Positions 52,301 to 63,625 of a DNA stretch of 64,000 bases are shown one piece after another. The translations under genes were made by a program, and so were the position numbers. The notes under the pieces were generated by a model. The model was not told the origin of the DNA. It searched no databases and was given only the letters and a program-made list of their open reading frames with translations. How positions within the stretch are numbered: position 1 is the first letter of the stretch; each line of letters begins with the position of its first letter. This stretch comes from Pagrus major (Eukaryota > Chordata > Actinopteri > Spariformes > Sparidae), in assembly GCF_040436345.1 (NCBI RefSeq), contig NC_133221.1, forward strand, positions 25,249,665 through 25,313,664. The letters run 5' to 3'.

Positions 52301-55300
52301 TATTTCAAGCTGATGTTTTTTTTTTTCGTAATTTCCTAGAAGTAACCGTGTCCTCATCATACCTCATAGCTACAGTGGTTTTGTCAAGAACACGCAGTTC
52401 TCCACATACAGCTACAGTCACATGCACACACAGACAGAAAACAGTTCAATACCACAGTCAGTCTGGCTGTAGCGCAGTAAAGATGCAATGCAGCGTGCAT
52501 GAGGTGTAATGTTGTGTGAAAAAGAAGAATCCTACTTGTTCATGAGGTCAAAGCCTTGGTCTGAGAGAAGTGCTCCAAAGCGCTTTCGCAGGTTGTTGTA
52601 GGGATACTCTGTGAAAGTCATCTTCTTCACAGCGGGCAGCTCGCTGTAGCCAGGCCAGATCTTCTCGCTGGGTGACCCCAGATCCTACAGACAACACACG
52701 CACAAGTCAGCAGAAAGCATACTGTTAGTGCAAGGAGAAATGGATATGTGATATTCCCACTTTGGACAAAGTATTCATCAAACACAGACATAAACCAGAC
52801 CTAAGTACATTTCAATACTTTAATATATCACTGGTAAAGACTTGGGGTGACTTGGGAGGCCCGAATGACATCAGTCCACAAGGCTGTCATGCTTTATGGA
52901 GATCATCTACTGAAAAGCGTTCAGCCTACTATTAAGAGTTTTTCCACGGGTCTGGGTCGGTTTGCTTTAGCCACGGTCTGTCAAGCCGTGATGATGACAT
53001 GCAAGGGATAGTTGCGGTGGTCCTACTTAGCGGCATGGCCGACCATGGCCAACCCATGATGGTTTCCTCCCCTTAGCCAACTCAACAGCTGAACTTCTAG
53101 TGTCTAGTGAGAAAGCTGTTTTTAAAAGTCTCTCTTTCCCAAGTCTTGTGGCTTCTTAAAATGCAATTCCCAAAAAGTTGGGACGCTGTGTAAAACATTA
53201 CTAAAAACTGAATGCGATCATTTGTTTTTGGAATTGGGGTTGTACCTGAATATCTGAGGATTGGAGTTAATTCACTTCTGAGTTCCTGTTTGTACAGATA
53301 TATTGATATTAGCCTTATACTGCTCAGATTATTTTTGTTTATAAGCAAGTTAGCAGAGCTTAGCTGTGTATTTCTTCTTTAAAAAAATCTAAAAGAACCC
53401 AGGTCTAATCAACTAAACATAAACATATTTGGTCAGCTGATCGTTTTTAAATGTTGCAAGTAGCATTAACAGCCACAGTGAGCTGAAAAGGGCTGGAGGA
53501 CAGAGGCTCGCACTCGTACTGTACATCTGCAACATGTCATCAACGTAAACAACTCTCCCTTGCTGTGGCTGATCACAGCATGGCTCATCACTGCTTCCCC
53601 AACATATTCTGGAAAAACCAGATATGGTGAGCTTCCAACTTTCATAATAACTTCATCAGCTGGGGTAACATCTACCAACAGCTCCTCCCTGTGGTGTACT
53701 GCAGAACTCCATGCTGACCTACTCTGACAGTCGACACTCAGTAGATTTACAGGCTGTAAACAGAAGAGTTTTACCCTTTACGGTGAGAATTTACATCATG
53801 TTATAAATGAGGGTATTTACCTTGAAAATCTTGTTAATTTGGTCAATTTCTGATTTTCCAGGGAAGAGAGGTTTCTGGGTGAGGAGCTCGCCAAATATGC
53901 AGCCCACCGACCACATGTCCACAGCTGTGGAGTACTCCTGCAGAGAGAAGAACAAACACCGTGGCAGTCCGCAAAAACAGAAAGTAGACAGTCTGCCTGG
54001 CACGCTTCTACACTGAAGTTGTGTGTGAAAGTGGATGTGCTCTGATGGGCTGCTGGCCCTCTGCCGTCTGGCTGTGTAAATCATACACTGTAAAACTCAA
54101 AAAGTGTTTCAGTGGTATTTGGTATCTTATAAACCAAATCCTTCACAGATGTTGGAAAAATGTCTTTTAGGTAAACCAATCAATCACAATGATGTAACCA
54201 AATCTATGAAAAGTGCATCACCTCATTATCTGTAGTTTTAGCTATTGTTTAGGTGTTTTTCATCTGGTTCCTGTGAAGTGTGGCAGCAGTGTGAACTTTA
54301 ATTCTCACCTTGGCTCCAAGCAGCAGCTCCGGTGATCGGTACCACAGGGTCACAACTACAGGGGTATAGGGCTTCAGGGGGGAACCGTACTCTCGGGCCA
54401 AACCAAAGTCGCCAATCTACAGAGACAGACAGTTGGCACACATACAGAAAAGAACAATGTCTCAGCATTGATACGATTCCTCTACAGGTAGTTATTTCAT
54501 GATCCTCTGACCTTTTATAAGAAATCAAATGACCTTACACTCTGAGTAACAAGATGCAGTGTGATTCATATTTTCTATAGTCAGCTTACATAAAGGTCAA
54601 CAGACAAATGTCAGTGAGTGGTTTATTGACACATGGACTCTCTGGGACGTTCATTTAGCCAGAAGTTCATGCTCTAATTGACTTTTAGTAATCATGTGTT
54701 GTTTGTTCAACTGTGCTGTTCTGCTGCTAGTCTTGGAGAAAATTGTGCATCATCAAAAGACAGATTAAAGGAAACACTTTTTCCAGTTTCTGAACCCTAC
54801 CAAACTATCAGCAGATTGTTGAAAAGAAAATATAATTTTAATCATTTCAGGGTTTTTCTCTTTTCACTATACTTTTTTGGAGGTAATATTTAATCGAGTA
54901 TTATAACTCCCTATATCGATTTGACTGACCTTTCATGTTCTTGTATTAACTTCTCATAAAATTAAATTAAATTAAATTAAAGAAATCCAACACAGTAACA
55001 ACATGTTGCCCACGCTATTGTGGAATTTCAATCAAAAGCTGAACATGCGAGTATGATTATATCAAGCAGGGCAACTAGTCCCAAAGAACCATACAGATGT
55101 CAGCCACATGTTGAAGTAAATTCAAATGAAAGTGAATGCTAAACCTACCTCATTCTCTAAACAGACATTATTCAATTGATTTAAATTATGTTGGAAGACA
55201 ACTTTTTATGTGCTGAGGACCCTGAGGTAACAACTAAGTACCGTAGCCCCGTCAGTTTGAAGGGCCTGAGTGAGATCCAGAGTTCAACCGTACCTTGAGG

Positions 55301-56088
55301 ATACCCTTGTGGCTCAGCAGCAGATTGGACGTCTTCAGATCACGATGCAGGATCCAGTTATCGTGGAGGTGTCGGACACCTCGAAGCAGCTGAATCATCA
55401 GAGTCTTTACTTCGCCTGAAGGAGAAACGTCATGCTGTTGTGAGGTGAAGGACAGACATTTGATGCAATACCGATATAAAAAAAATAAATCTATATGATA
55501 AATCACATTTTACTAAAGACACAACACCATTTTATCCCATCAACTTTTCACAGAAAAGGACCAGAGCCTAACAGTTTCTTATGTTACCTGGCAAGAAAGG
55601 CTGCTTCATGGTCTCCATCAGACTCTTCAGGTCATGTTCTACATAGTTCATCACAATATAGATCTTGTCCATATTACTTCCAACAACTATTTCCTAAAAC
55701 AGGAGAAAAAGGTAGGGTTACATTTAGAAGGAACACTTAAGGATACACACGTGCCAATAAAAGTGTTAAAAAAGAAAAGTTCTCTCACCCTGACTGTGAC
55801 GATGTTTGGGTGCTGAGCTTTCAGGATGGTGTTGATTTCTCTTAAAGACGTGATGGGGAAACCCTCTTTCTCCTTCTCCATCTTCAACCTTTTCAAGGCC
55901 ACAATTTCATCTGCAAACAGGAGACCATTATTATTATTTCACCAATGAACTCAAAGTGAAAACAAGAGCAAATGGACCTATGTGTTTATTTTTATACCTG
56001 TCTTTTTGTCCTTGGCTCTGTACACCACACCGTAGGTTCCCTCCTCTATTCGGTTCAAACACTGAAATTCCTCAACACTCCGACAACC
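47823..56088 (-). CDS. cdk11b: cdk11 kinase domain and C-terminal tail (10 exons)
   Basis: The glycine loop is EEGTYGVVY, followed by the catalytic Lys in [22 protein letters not shown] (the PITSLRE C-helix signature), [12 protein letters not shown] (catalytic loop), IGDFGLAR (metal-binding Asp) and the activation segment reaching [12 protein letters not shown]. The usual APE motif reads SPE here. Large-lobe exons continue through [19 protein letters not shown]. The tail after [13 protein letters not shown] contains [15 protein letters not shown]. All catalytic residues are intact. Confidence 0.95.
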
Positions 56089-59000
56089 CTGAAAAACAAC
56101 ACACAATCAAACATGGATTAGATGAGTACAAATACATAAATAATGTGGGGCTTAGCTGGATGAACACGTGTTGGCACCGACCTGTAAAGCAGGCAGATAT
56201 TTGGGCAGCTCTTTCTTTAGCTCAACCGGTGAAATCGGGGGGGAGTCTGGGATGTAGTTCTCTTCGGGGGTTGGTGAGCGGGAATGAGTTTGAGATTGAG
56301 GCGTGGGGTCACCCTCTCCTGCTTCTTCATCCTCCTCCTCCTCTTCCTCCATGTCCTCACCGCTCTCCTCAGAGTCGTGATCGAAACGGGACTCGGGCAC
56401 TGTGAGGCAACAGGTGAAGTCAGTTTAGTGTTGGTGAGTGCATTTGAGCTGCTAGAAATGCTACACATGTGGTAAAGAGGTGAACTTTAATGTGAGACTG
56501 ACATTTTCTTTTGTGGCCTTCCTTAGGAACATGCTTGTATAACCACACAGTTCAGTGTTATTGTGTTTATGATGCCATTTGTTTGATTAGATATTTACTG
56601 TGTTAACTGACAGTGATTCAGTCAACTCATAATACTGGCTAACTTAGAGCCTCTTGTGAGTCCCCCCAACTGTATGGAGGTGAAATACAACATCAGGGGA
56701 GTACCTGTTTAATGCTCAATTGTTAGTTCTTGCCTGGTGTTAGTCCCTGTATTACTGACATCAGGTTCCAGTTCTGTGTTTTTATCTCTTGGTGGCCGGC
56801 CACCTCTTTGTTTGCATTTGGTTCACAGACTGTGCCTTTAAGAATCCTGCAGAGATGAGTCCTGGCAATGCATTTTATTAACCTTCAAGAGAAGAGTAAG
56901 GAAATAAAACTCCCAAATGTTCAGCAGACAAAGCTTTTACTGACCCAGATGTGATTTATGCACTCTCTCTACTGGCCACGTACCTCTTCCATCTTAAATG
57001 ATTTCCAGATCAGAAACTGTTTACATATAAAATGTTTAAGACTCAACTCAAATAACTACAATTTAGTCCAACTAGAGGACATTTAAGTTATGAGAATATC
57101 TTTCTTCTCAGATTAGAATTAGAAACACAAATACTTCCACAAACATCATGCCTGTCCACCCACCTGCAGGTATGTGATTTCCATTTTCCCTCTCGTCTTC
57201 AAAGTCATCGTCTGACTGCTCGTCCTCACTCACGTCCTCTGAAATGGAGGAAGCCGAGGTGTTAAACCTGTCAGGTTGTGTAACTTGACGCAATGAAATG
57301 ACTCACAGTAGTGGAGCAGTCTTTCACAGTATTACCTGCACTCTGCTCAGACCTTCCTGAGCCTGAGCCAGACTCTTCCTCCCCCTCTTCTTCACCCTCA
57401 CTCTGGCTACTGGAATCCTCTTCGTCATCGTCATCATCCTCCTCTTCGTCGGAGCCCGATCCTGACACTAGACAGGGTGAATAAGATACAAGAGCAATTT
57501 TTTATTCTGAAGCAAGTCTACTGCAATACTGAAACTGTCACTTAATTTTGCATTTGCTGGCTCTGCTGGTTTTGTGTTTGCACCATTTCACTCGTGCAGT
57601 GCTTCTGATCCACTTATCCCTTCTTATAAAGTTCAAAGCTATAATGACTTAACATATACAAGTGATTCTGGAGTGACGTCCTACTAATTAAAAGCATGTT
57701 TAGCCATTAACAGTGATAAAGTAAATGGATAACCCGAGTACTACACCATTGTTGTTTACTGGTCATAATCACAGTTTATATCATCCATTACCTATGGAGG
57801 ATTCTGCTGTGCTGGTCTTCCTTTCGCTGTCACTGATGTCCTGGAGGTCTGCGAGCAGGTCTTTGCCCTCTGGCTTCTCCTCCTTTGAAGCTGCAAACAA
57901 AATGATGATACATTATGATCTTGGGGAAACTGAGTTATCACACAAGATACAGTTAAGCATAACATAAGTAGATAAGAGATTTTATTAAAGGCTGTAAAAT
58001 AATGGTAGACTCACTTGCACTTTTCCGTGGTTCACTGTGTTCAGATCTGTCTCGGGAAACATGGGTGGGACTTCGGCTGCGGTGACTTTGTTTTGGTTTG
58101 TCGTCATACTCTTCAGGTAGCATCCGGTGGTGAGACGGCACTGTTGACAGGAAATCCTTGTTAACCTCTGCTGCAGGTTTAGCATCACACTTCACAGGCT
58201 TTAAAAACACAACACTTATAATTGGTGATAGGACAGAGACTCTGAATGCTTTGGTATTTGGGCTTCAGGAAATTTTTGAAATTTAAAAATATATTGTTTA
58301 CTTTATTTCTGAGAGTGCAATGAAAGTAACTGGAATCAATTTTACAGCTGTATGACTACCACTGAGGTGGACTCAATATATGTTCAGCCTAGCTTAGCAT
58401 AAAGACTGAAGGCAGAGGGAAAAAGCTAGCCTGGCTCTAAAAATATCTATCTAAAAATATGCCTGTGGCCAGCAGGTGTTTGAGTTCACTGACCATCTCG
58501 CCGAGCATCTCGCTCTTTGCGTCGCTCATCAGCGCGCCTCTCTCGATCCTTCAACTCTCGTTGCTCTTTCTGCTGTTCACGCAACTTACGGTCCCTTTCG
58601 CGCTGGCGCTCAAGTTGTTCCAGCCGGTCCCTGTGGTCAAAAAACCCAGGATCATCCAATCGAGGTCTGTCCAGACAACCAAAAGGCCAATCTTGTCATT
58701 TTGGTTATGTTTTGTTTGGGTTGTTAAAGCTTATTCAAACAGACAGGTTAGTTTATGAATCACAGGATTTCTCTGCTAACTTCACAGATGTACTCAATGA
58801 TAACACATTATCAATCTGACCCACATGGGTTTGCTCTAAAGTGTCCACTTGAGTCTACATTGTTTACATGGCTTAATTTAATTTAAAACACACAACTACA
58901 ATCTTAATGTCACAATCAACTAAGGTCATTTTTAACATTTTTTGTGTAACTAACAGATGCTTTAATAGCTTAGCTATAGTTTTGAGTGAAAAAGAAAAGA

Positions 59001-60346
59001 AAGAACTCTAGATCAGTTTCTTGTTGCTCAAAGACTTTAACATCCTGGCAAGAAAATAATTTAAATGAAACTATGAATACCTAGTTCATCAAAACAGATG
59101 TTGGCATTCAAAAACATTGGTACCAATTCATTTAAGTGGTAATCAAAAGAATGACTATTTCTGTGCCTGACTTAATGCATGATAATCTAATAGATGATGC
59201 TTTTCCAGAGTTGATGCTCACCTCTCTCTGCGTGAATGAGCTCTAGCCTGTTCCCTTCGTTTCTGTCTCTCCCAGTCTCGCCTGGCTTTGTCTTCTTCCC
59301 ACTGTCGCTTCCTGCGATCGCTTTCTCGCTCTTTTTCTTTGTCTTTGGGTCGAACATGTTTCCCTGCTGAAGAAGTGAAAATCATGAGTGAAAGCAGATT
59401 TTAAAAAATAAATAAATAAACGATCCAAATATGTTGTATTCAGCTGTAAAACACACCTCCTTCAGCAGAGTGACTGCGATGACGTCGTTTATCTTTTCTC
59501 TTCTCCTCCTTTCTATGGTGAGATTTGTCTTTTCTTGCTATTTGCTGTGGAGGCTTGATTGCTAGTGATTCATCTTCCTCCCCCCTGAATAAATGCAAAG
59601 AAAACATTTTGAGACACCGTGCTGCAAAAGATTTCAGTCAACTTAAACATTTTTACTCATGTTTGCTTCCTACAGTTTCACCTACCTGTCCTCTGTTGAG
59701 TCCTCCCTTGTGTATGGGGAATTACGAATTGTTATTTCCATCCTTTGATCCCGTAGTTCGCCTTCCTCCGGAGTGTCTCGTTTGGCTTCCCGATCATCCG
59801 CCTGTGGAACAAGGCCCTGTGTGAACTGTGAAAGACAAGAAGGGCAGAAAACAAGGTTAAATCAAGAGAGAAAAAACATTAAAATGTCCTCAATGGGGAA
59901 TAAAAGAGTTAATACAAATACCATAACATTTTAAATGTTGCTCCTACTGTTCAATGTCTAAATCTGCAGACATTTTTGCAAAAAATAAATATATATATAT
60001 ATTGTTCCTGCTAGAACTCTTGCTTTGTGCTTGTTTTGGTGCAAAAGCTTCTGCAAGAAAATGGCACACTAATGTTTTTATATTAAGCATATATTAATTA
60101 TAGAATATTCCATTTCTAATACTTTATTTTTAAACATACCAAGACGAGTTTGAATATAAAAATTAGACAACATATAACACTGACAGATGATGAGAGTGAG
60201 TCATACAAGTCTTCTAATAAGTATGTCATCCTTACATTTTTCTGGCGCTTGGGGTCTGTTCTCTCCTCTAATTCTCTTCTACGTTTTTTCTCCAGCAGGA
60301 TTTCGTCAAGAGTTTTTACTTTCCAGGTCTCCTTTTCGTCCCCCAT
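47823..60346 (-). CDS. cdk11b: cdk11 (cyclin-dependent kinase 11, PITSLRE), complete
   Basis: CDK11 is a nuclear Ser/Thr kinase that pairs with L-type cyclins and acts in transcription, pre-mRNA splicing and mitosis. Nineteen minus-strand coding exons: 60236-60346, 59686-59801, 59457-59584, 59222-59363, 58494-58630, 58015-58140, 57792-57890, 57336-57467, 57164-57238, 56182-56399, 55998-56088, 55789-55910, 55588-55693, 55294-55415, 54309-54416, 53821-53937, 52536-52684, 49044-49233, 47823-47915. They sum to 2382 nt in frame, 793 residues, against about 795 in human. It starts [17 protein letters not shown] and ends [13 protein letters not shown]. An Arg/Glu/Lys-rich half precedes acidic runs and the kinase domain with PITSLRE. 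The symbol cdk11b follows the usual fish name; human CDK11A and B are recent duplicates. Confidence 0.96.
48022..48593. mobile_element. MITE-like element in a cdk11 intron
   Basis: Left end ATTAGGAGTTTCACGATTC and, reverse-complemented, right end ATTAGGGTCACGATTTCGAT are inverted. The interior has 'ttcgattttaagg' and 'gcgattcaaatttcaattt', typical of hAT-like fish repeats. No transposase frame. Confidence 0.65.
49344..49368. repeat. (TG)n microsatellite
   Basis: About 12 TG units, about 110 nt upstream of a cdk11 acceptor; reads (CA)n in the cdk11 transcript. Confidence 0.93.
49855..50042. repeat. Fragment of the 18685-type hAT-like MITE, opposite orientation
   Basis: Contains AAAGAAAAGCAGCAAATCT and ACTAACCGATTATCAAAATAG, and ends TCGTTGCAGCTCTACG, matching the complement of the 18685-19026 copy. 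One terminus is present; the other is lost or diverged. Confidence 0.6.
50686..51026. repeat. TATCGATA-rich inverted-repeat element
   Basis: Imperfect inverted termini (CACTGGAATTTCTGACTTC on one side, TATTTTTGAAAACACTAGT on the other) enclose several ATATCGATA/ATTGATATTC-type words. Looks like a degraded MITE; family uncertain. Confidence 0.4.
52685..53820. other. cdk11 intron, 1.1 kb
   Basis: No exon, repeat family or structured RNA recognised between the exons at 52536-52684 and 53821-53937. Confidence 0.7.
54417..55293. other. cdk11 intron, 0.9 kb, with (AAATT)n
   Basis: AT-rich; about five AAATT units at 54956-54980. Nothing else recognised. Confidence 0.7.
56182..60346 (-). CDS. cdk11b: cdk11 N-terminal charged region (10 exons)
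   Basis: Low-complexity, strongly charged half. First come [16 protein letters not shown] and arginine-rich ERDRRK-type stretches (59222-59584), likely nuclear-localising and RNA/splicing-factor binding. Then a coiled-coil-like [17 protein letters not shown] (58494-58630). Then acidic Ser/Glu/Asp runs encoded at 57336-57467 ([17 protein letters not shown]) and 56182-56399 ([15 protein letters not shown]). An acidic stretch is also present in human CDK11. The exon at 58015 starts at 58140 (VPSHHR) because only that acceptor keeps frame. Confidence 0.93.
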
Positions 60347-60571
60347 CAGCGTCCAGTCTCCACCGCCTGCTCCACAAACACATACAACAAGAGTTCATTA
60401 CATGTCATATTAGTTCAGATTCATTTGATAATCAAGATGTATGCTTTGCTTATACAGAACAAAATGAAGAAATATAGCTGTTTGCAATATAGCTGTTTCA
60501 AGGTTTTATGGCCTTCCTGTAAATCAGTTTCAAGTTGGTATATAATATCTGCAACAGGCCTAACATCTTAA

Positions 60572-61550
60572 TAGGGCTGGGCGATTAATTGAATTTTGTT
60601 TTCGATTTCGGATTCCCTCGATCATGAAAGCAAGATAATCGTAATAAAACGATCATTCTGCTCTGTCTTGTGTGGAAAATGCAGCGAACCCTTCCATCTC
60701 CGCCTGTGCGCTCCGCTCCGCCCCCGCCTGAAAAGTTGCGCTTTCAGCCACGCCGTGCGTATTGCCAGTGGGTGTTTGGAAAAAACGTGTAGAAGAAGAC
60801 GGAAGAAGATGGCAGAAAGGCAGCCTTTGGTCGGGAAGAAAGATAAAGCGAATTCTGTGGTGTGGAAACACTTCGGTTTCGAGGAGTCTGACTCGGAGCA
60901 AACGAAGATATTGTGCAAGATATGTCACGCAACCGTGTCTGCACCTCAAGGGAACACGACCAATTTATTTAACTATTTAAAGTCCACACACAGAGTAATA
61001 CATGACCAAGCAGTGAAGGAACAAAATGAAAAGCTCCTCGACTCCTGCCACCGCCACACAGTCCTCAATTAAGGACAATAACAATTGGCAATAACGGATG
61101 CCGTCACATACATGATTGCCAAGGACATGTGCCCTATCAACACCGTTAGCGAGCCGGGGTTCAATAAACTGATTAACACATTGGACAAGCGGTAGTAAGT
61201 GTTACCATCACGTCACCATTTCAGCAGAATTGCGCTGCCTGCTCTTTATGATGAATGTCGCAGAAAAGTTGCAAGAGAAGTGTCAACAGCATTATATTTT
61301 GCCACCACAACGGACCTATGATTTTTTATTTTTACATATTATTTAATTCATTTTATTAATATACTTGTCTTATTTATTTGCATTTTTCTTGTTTTTCAGT
61401 TCAAACTTATCGTGTTAAAAGAAATACCAGAGTTAAAAGTTCAATAAATGCTTGTTCTCAAATCAATGAATAATCGTCTTTAATAATCGTGATTACAATA
61501 TCAATCAAAATAATCGTGATTATGATTTTTCCCATAATCGAGCAGCCCTA
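60572..61550 (+). mobile_element. Decayed non-autonomous hAT transposon in cdk11 intron 1
   Basis: Left terminus TAGGGCTGGGCGATTAAT and right terminus, reverse-complemented, TAGGGCTGCTCGATTATG form hAT-type inverted repeats enclosing 979 bp. It carries the start of a hAT transposase gene in antisense orientation to cdk11. No clean 8-bp target duplication is visible (catcttaa against ggatgaca). Confidence 0.8.
60809..61195 (+). pseudogene. hAT transposase N-terminal relic with BED zinc finger
   Basis: The frame opens at ATG 60809 (MAERQPLVGKKDKANSVVWK) and contains a BED-type zinc finger: Cys pair in CKICHAT, then His residues in STHRVIH. This is the DNA-binding module of ZBED/hAT transposases. 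A TAA at 61070 ends the 87-residue frame and a second TAA follows at once. The same frame then continues as hAT-like coding sequence (ITDAVTYMIAKDMCPI, then GFNKLINTLDKR) to TAG at 61195. The RNase H-like catalytic core and C-terminal hAT dimerisation domain are missing, so it cannot encode an active transposase. Confidence 0.75.
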
Positions 61551-62155
61551 GGATGACATATACACAATCCAGCAGGTAGCTCTCCAAACAAATATCACTA
61601 AAAACGTGTTCAGCTGCTGTTGATATGTACCAGCACATAATAATTCAGAGGTAGACTCTACTCGAGTTCTTATGAGTGAAGCAGCCCATCATCTGCCATA
61701 TTAAAGTTGAACTGTTCATATAATGTCGTATGTTCATCATATGGTACCGTTAACAGGTTGTAACATTAGCCATTAGCCCGCAGATAGCCAGCTCAGGTTA
61801 TATTTGTTTCTGAATAAACAAACGATGCCATTGTAAGTAAGCAGCATACAAGAGCAGCATATTGAGCATAATTATAGATGAGTTTCGTTACTTTCAACGT
61901 CAAACGCGCAGTGTTGTGTGTTAAGCGACTGATGCTAACACATTAGCTGGCTAACGCTAGCTAGGTAAAACTAGCATGGTCAAATGTTGCTAAACAACTT
62001 CTGCAGTGAACTACATGATTTACAAACGAATCGATAGCACAGCTGGTAGAGCTATGGACCACAGCACATATAAACATGTCCGTGTTTGTATTTTAAGGCG
62101 TAGATATAGTAAATAATGATAATAACCAAGGTGCAGGTGAAATGGTCACACAAAC

Positions 62156-62231
62156 CTGAAATATGCGCAGCGGTATTTTGGCACACCGGAAGTGTCGACG
62201 CGTGAGTAACGTTTGTAAAACTTCCGGTGTG
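62156..62231 (-). promoter_or_regulatory. cdk11b: cdk11 5' UTR exon and core promoter with paired ETS sites
   Basis: A minus-strand donor TTTCAG|GTTTGTG ends an exon at 62156, which can splice to the acceptor just before 60366 (20 nt of 5' UTR before the ATG). The segment above it carries CACACCGGAAGT at 62182-62193 and its exact reverse complement at 62220-62231, each a consensus ETS/GABPA site. There is CpG-rich sequence (GTCGACGCGTGAG) between them and no TATA box, as expected for a housekeeping promoter. Confidence 0.6.
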
Positions 62232-62299
62232 AAACAATAACTTCCTATAATATAATATAACATAAAGTATTATAATTATTATCAATTATACACTTTAAA

Positions 62300-62335
62300 C
62301 ATATTTTATTCTATTCTATTCTATTCTATTATTAT
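62300..62335. repeat. (TATTC)n microsatellite
   Basis: About four to five TATTC units near 62,308-62,330, followed by TATTATAT-rich sequence. Confidence 0.85.
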
Positions 62336-62429
62336 ATTATATTGTATTTAAAAAAGAATAGAATAGGATAGAATATCAGGTAATATCGGATAATATAATA
62401 TAATATATGTGGGCCCTGCAGAGTGAGCA

Positions 62430-63052
62430 CAGGGCAGCACAGATGAGATAAGTATGTTCATAGGTAACTTCCACGTCCCCTCTAAAAACCTAAGGGTCTG
62501 AAGACAATCCCATTTCTGAAGTTCAGATTTCAAATTATTACAACAATAAACAATAATAAAAAGTAAAAAATAAGCAATATAATAAGAAGATAAGAAATAG
62601 AATTGACTCATATATACATAGTATTTACAATATGAACAGTGCAATTATAAACAGTGTGGTATCTTTATTTACAAATAATAAATAATAAATATGGGTATTA
62701 ACAATTGTCCAGTTAGTGCAAACCAAAATGTATATGGATATGTGTAGAGTTTTTTATTGCACAGTGCACATGTGAGGTCTACTGGGAGCAGTGCTGGTTG
62801 TACAGTCTAACAGCAGCAGGAAGGAAGGACCTGCGATACCTCTCCTTCACACACTTGAGGTGTATCAGTCTATCGCTGAAGGAGCTGACCAGTGCGGTGA
62901 TAGTGACCTGCAGGGGGTGGGACTCCTTCACCAGCAGCGATGACAGCCTGTCCATCATCCTGCTCTCTCCCACCACCTGCACTGGGTCAAGAGGGCATCC
63001 CAGGATGGAGCTGGCCTTCTTGATAAGTTTATCAAGTCTCTTCAAAATCATA
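62430..63052 (-). mobile_element. 5'-truncated non-LTR retrotransposon (LINE), C-terminal end
   Basis: The minus-strand frame 62779-63051 reads as the extreme C-terminus of a LINE reverse-transcriptase ORF. It starts LKRLDKLIKKASSILGCPLD, contains SHPLQVTITALVSSFSDRLI and ends RYRRSFLPAAVRLYN before a stop. An A/T-rich 3' region follows, with TGTGCAATAAAAAAC. The catalytic RT and endonuclease parts are missing. Clade (CR1/L2/Rex-like) is not certain; the 3' limit is approximate. Confidence 0.75.
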
Positions 63053-63343
63053 AAAATTATCTTATATTATTGCTATTAAACCATGTCACACTTTCATGCA
63101 CGGGAGGAAGTATTGTGAAAATCTACAACACTCAGCTCTTTGCTTTGCAGTCAGTTATTCATTACAGTTATTATTACAGGATGTGATGTAAATTGCCCTT
63201 TATCACTGAAAAAGACTCATAAAAACACAAATGCAGGAGTCCAGCCAGTGGATTTATGACAGGATGACTTCACTAAACACATGAACTATGGCCCAGGTCA
63301 CATATCAAGAAGGAGGCATGACTTTCTCAGTCTCAGTCGTGCC

Positions 63344-63405
63344 TTTAAAAGAGCTGGAGAGCAGAGCTTTCTAAGAAGGCTGTTGACTGTTTGACACACA
63401 TACAG
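63344..63405 (+). promoter_or_regulatory. TATA-type promoter and non-coding exon 1 of the right-edge gene
   Basis: TTTAAAA at 63344-63350 is followed about 25-30 nt later by a possible start, and a donor ACATACAG|GTGAGC closes the exon at 63405. A matching acceptor (CCATACAG) ends at 63581. Inferred from signals. Confidence 0.45.
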
Positions 63406-63505
63406 GTGAGCACAGCTTGAATTATCTGAATGTGTCAAATCAATGCTTAGGAATCTGATTATTTTAGTCAAGTGGTCTGGGCTGATTAAACACTGTGAAT
63501 ACTTG

Positions 63506-63507
<2 letters not shown>

Positions 63508-63540
<33 letters not shown>
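63508..63540. repeat. (ATT)n microsatellite
   Basis: Eleven ATT units in the intron between the two candidate 5' exons of the right-edge gene. Confidence 0.95.
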
Positions 63541-63625
63541 GTAAAACACATTTAGTAATGCTTAAAGTGCAATCCATACAGATTATTAAGGCCTCCAGTC
63601 AGAAGATAGACCTCTGAAGAGAAGA

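Larger units (their letters stand above)
49234..52535. other. Large cdk11 intron
   Basis: About 3.3 kb containing a microsatellite, a hAT-like fragment (49855-50042) and a repeat (50686-51026). No additional exon recognised. Confidence 0.75.

Noticed and set aside
58198..58210. Alternative acceptor for the cdk11 exon ending at 58015 (start at 58198, CCTGTGAAG)
   Set aside because: Joining it to the phase-1 donor at 58494 gives an immediate stop; the acceptor before 58140 keeps frame and matches human REV-S-HH wording.
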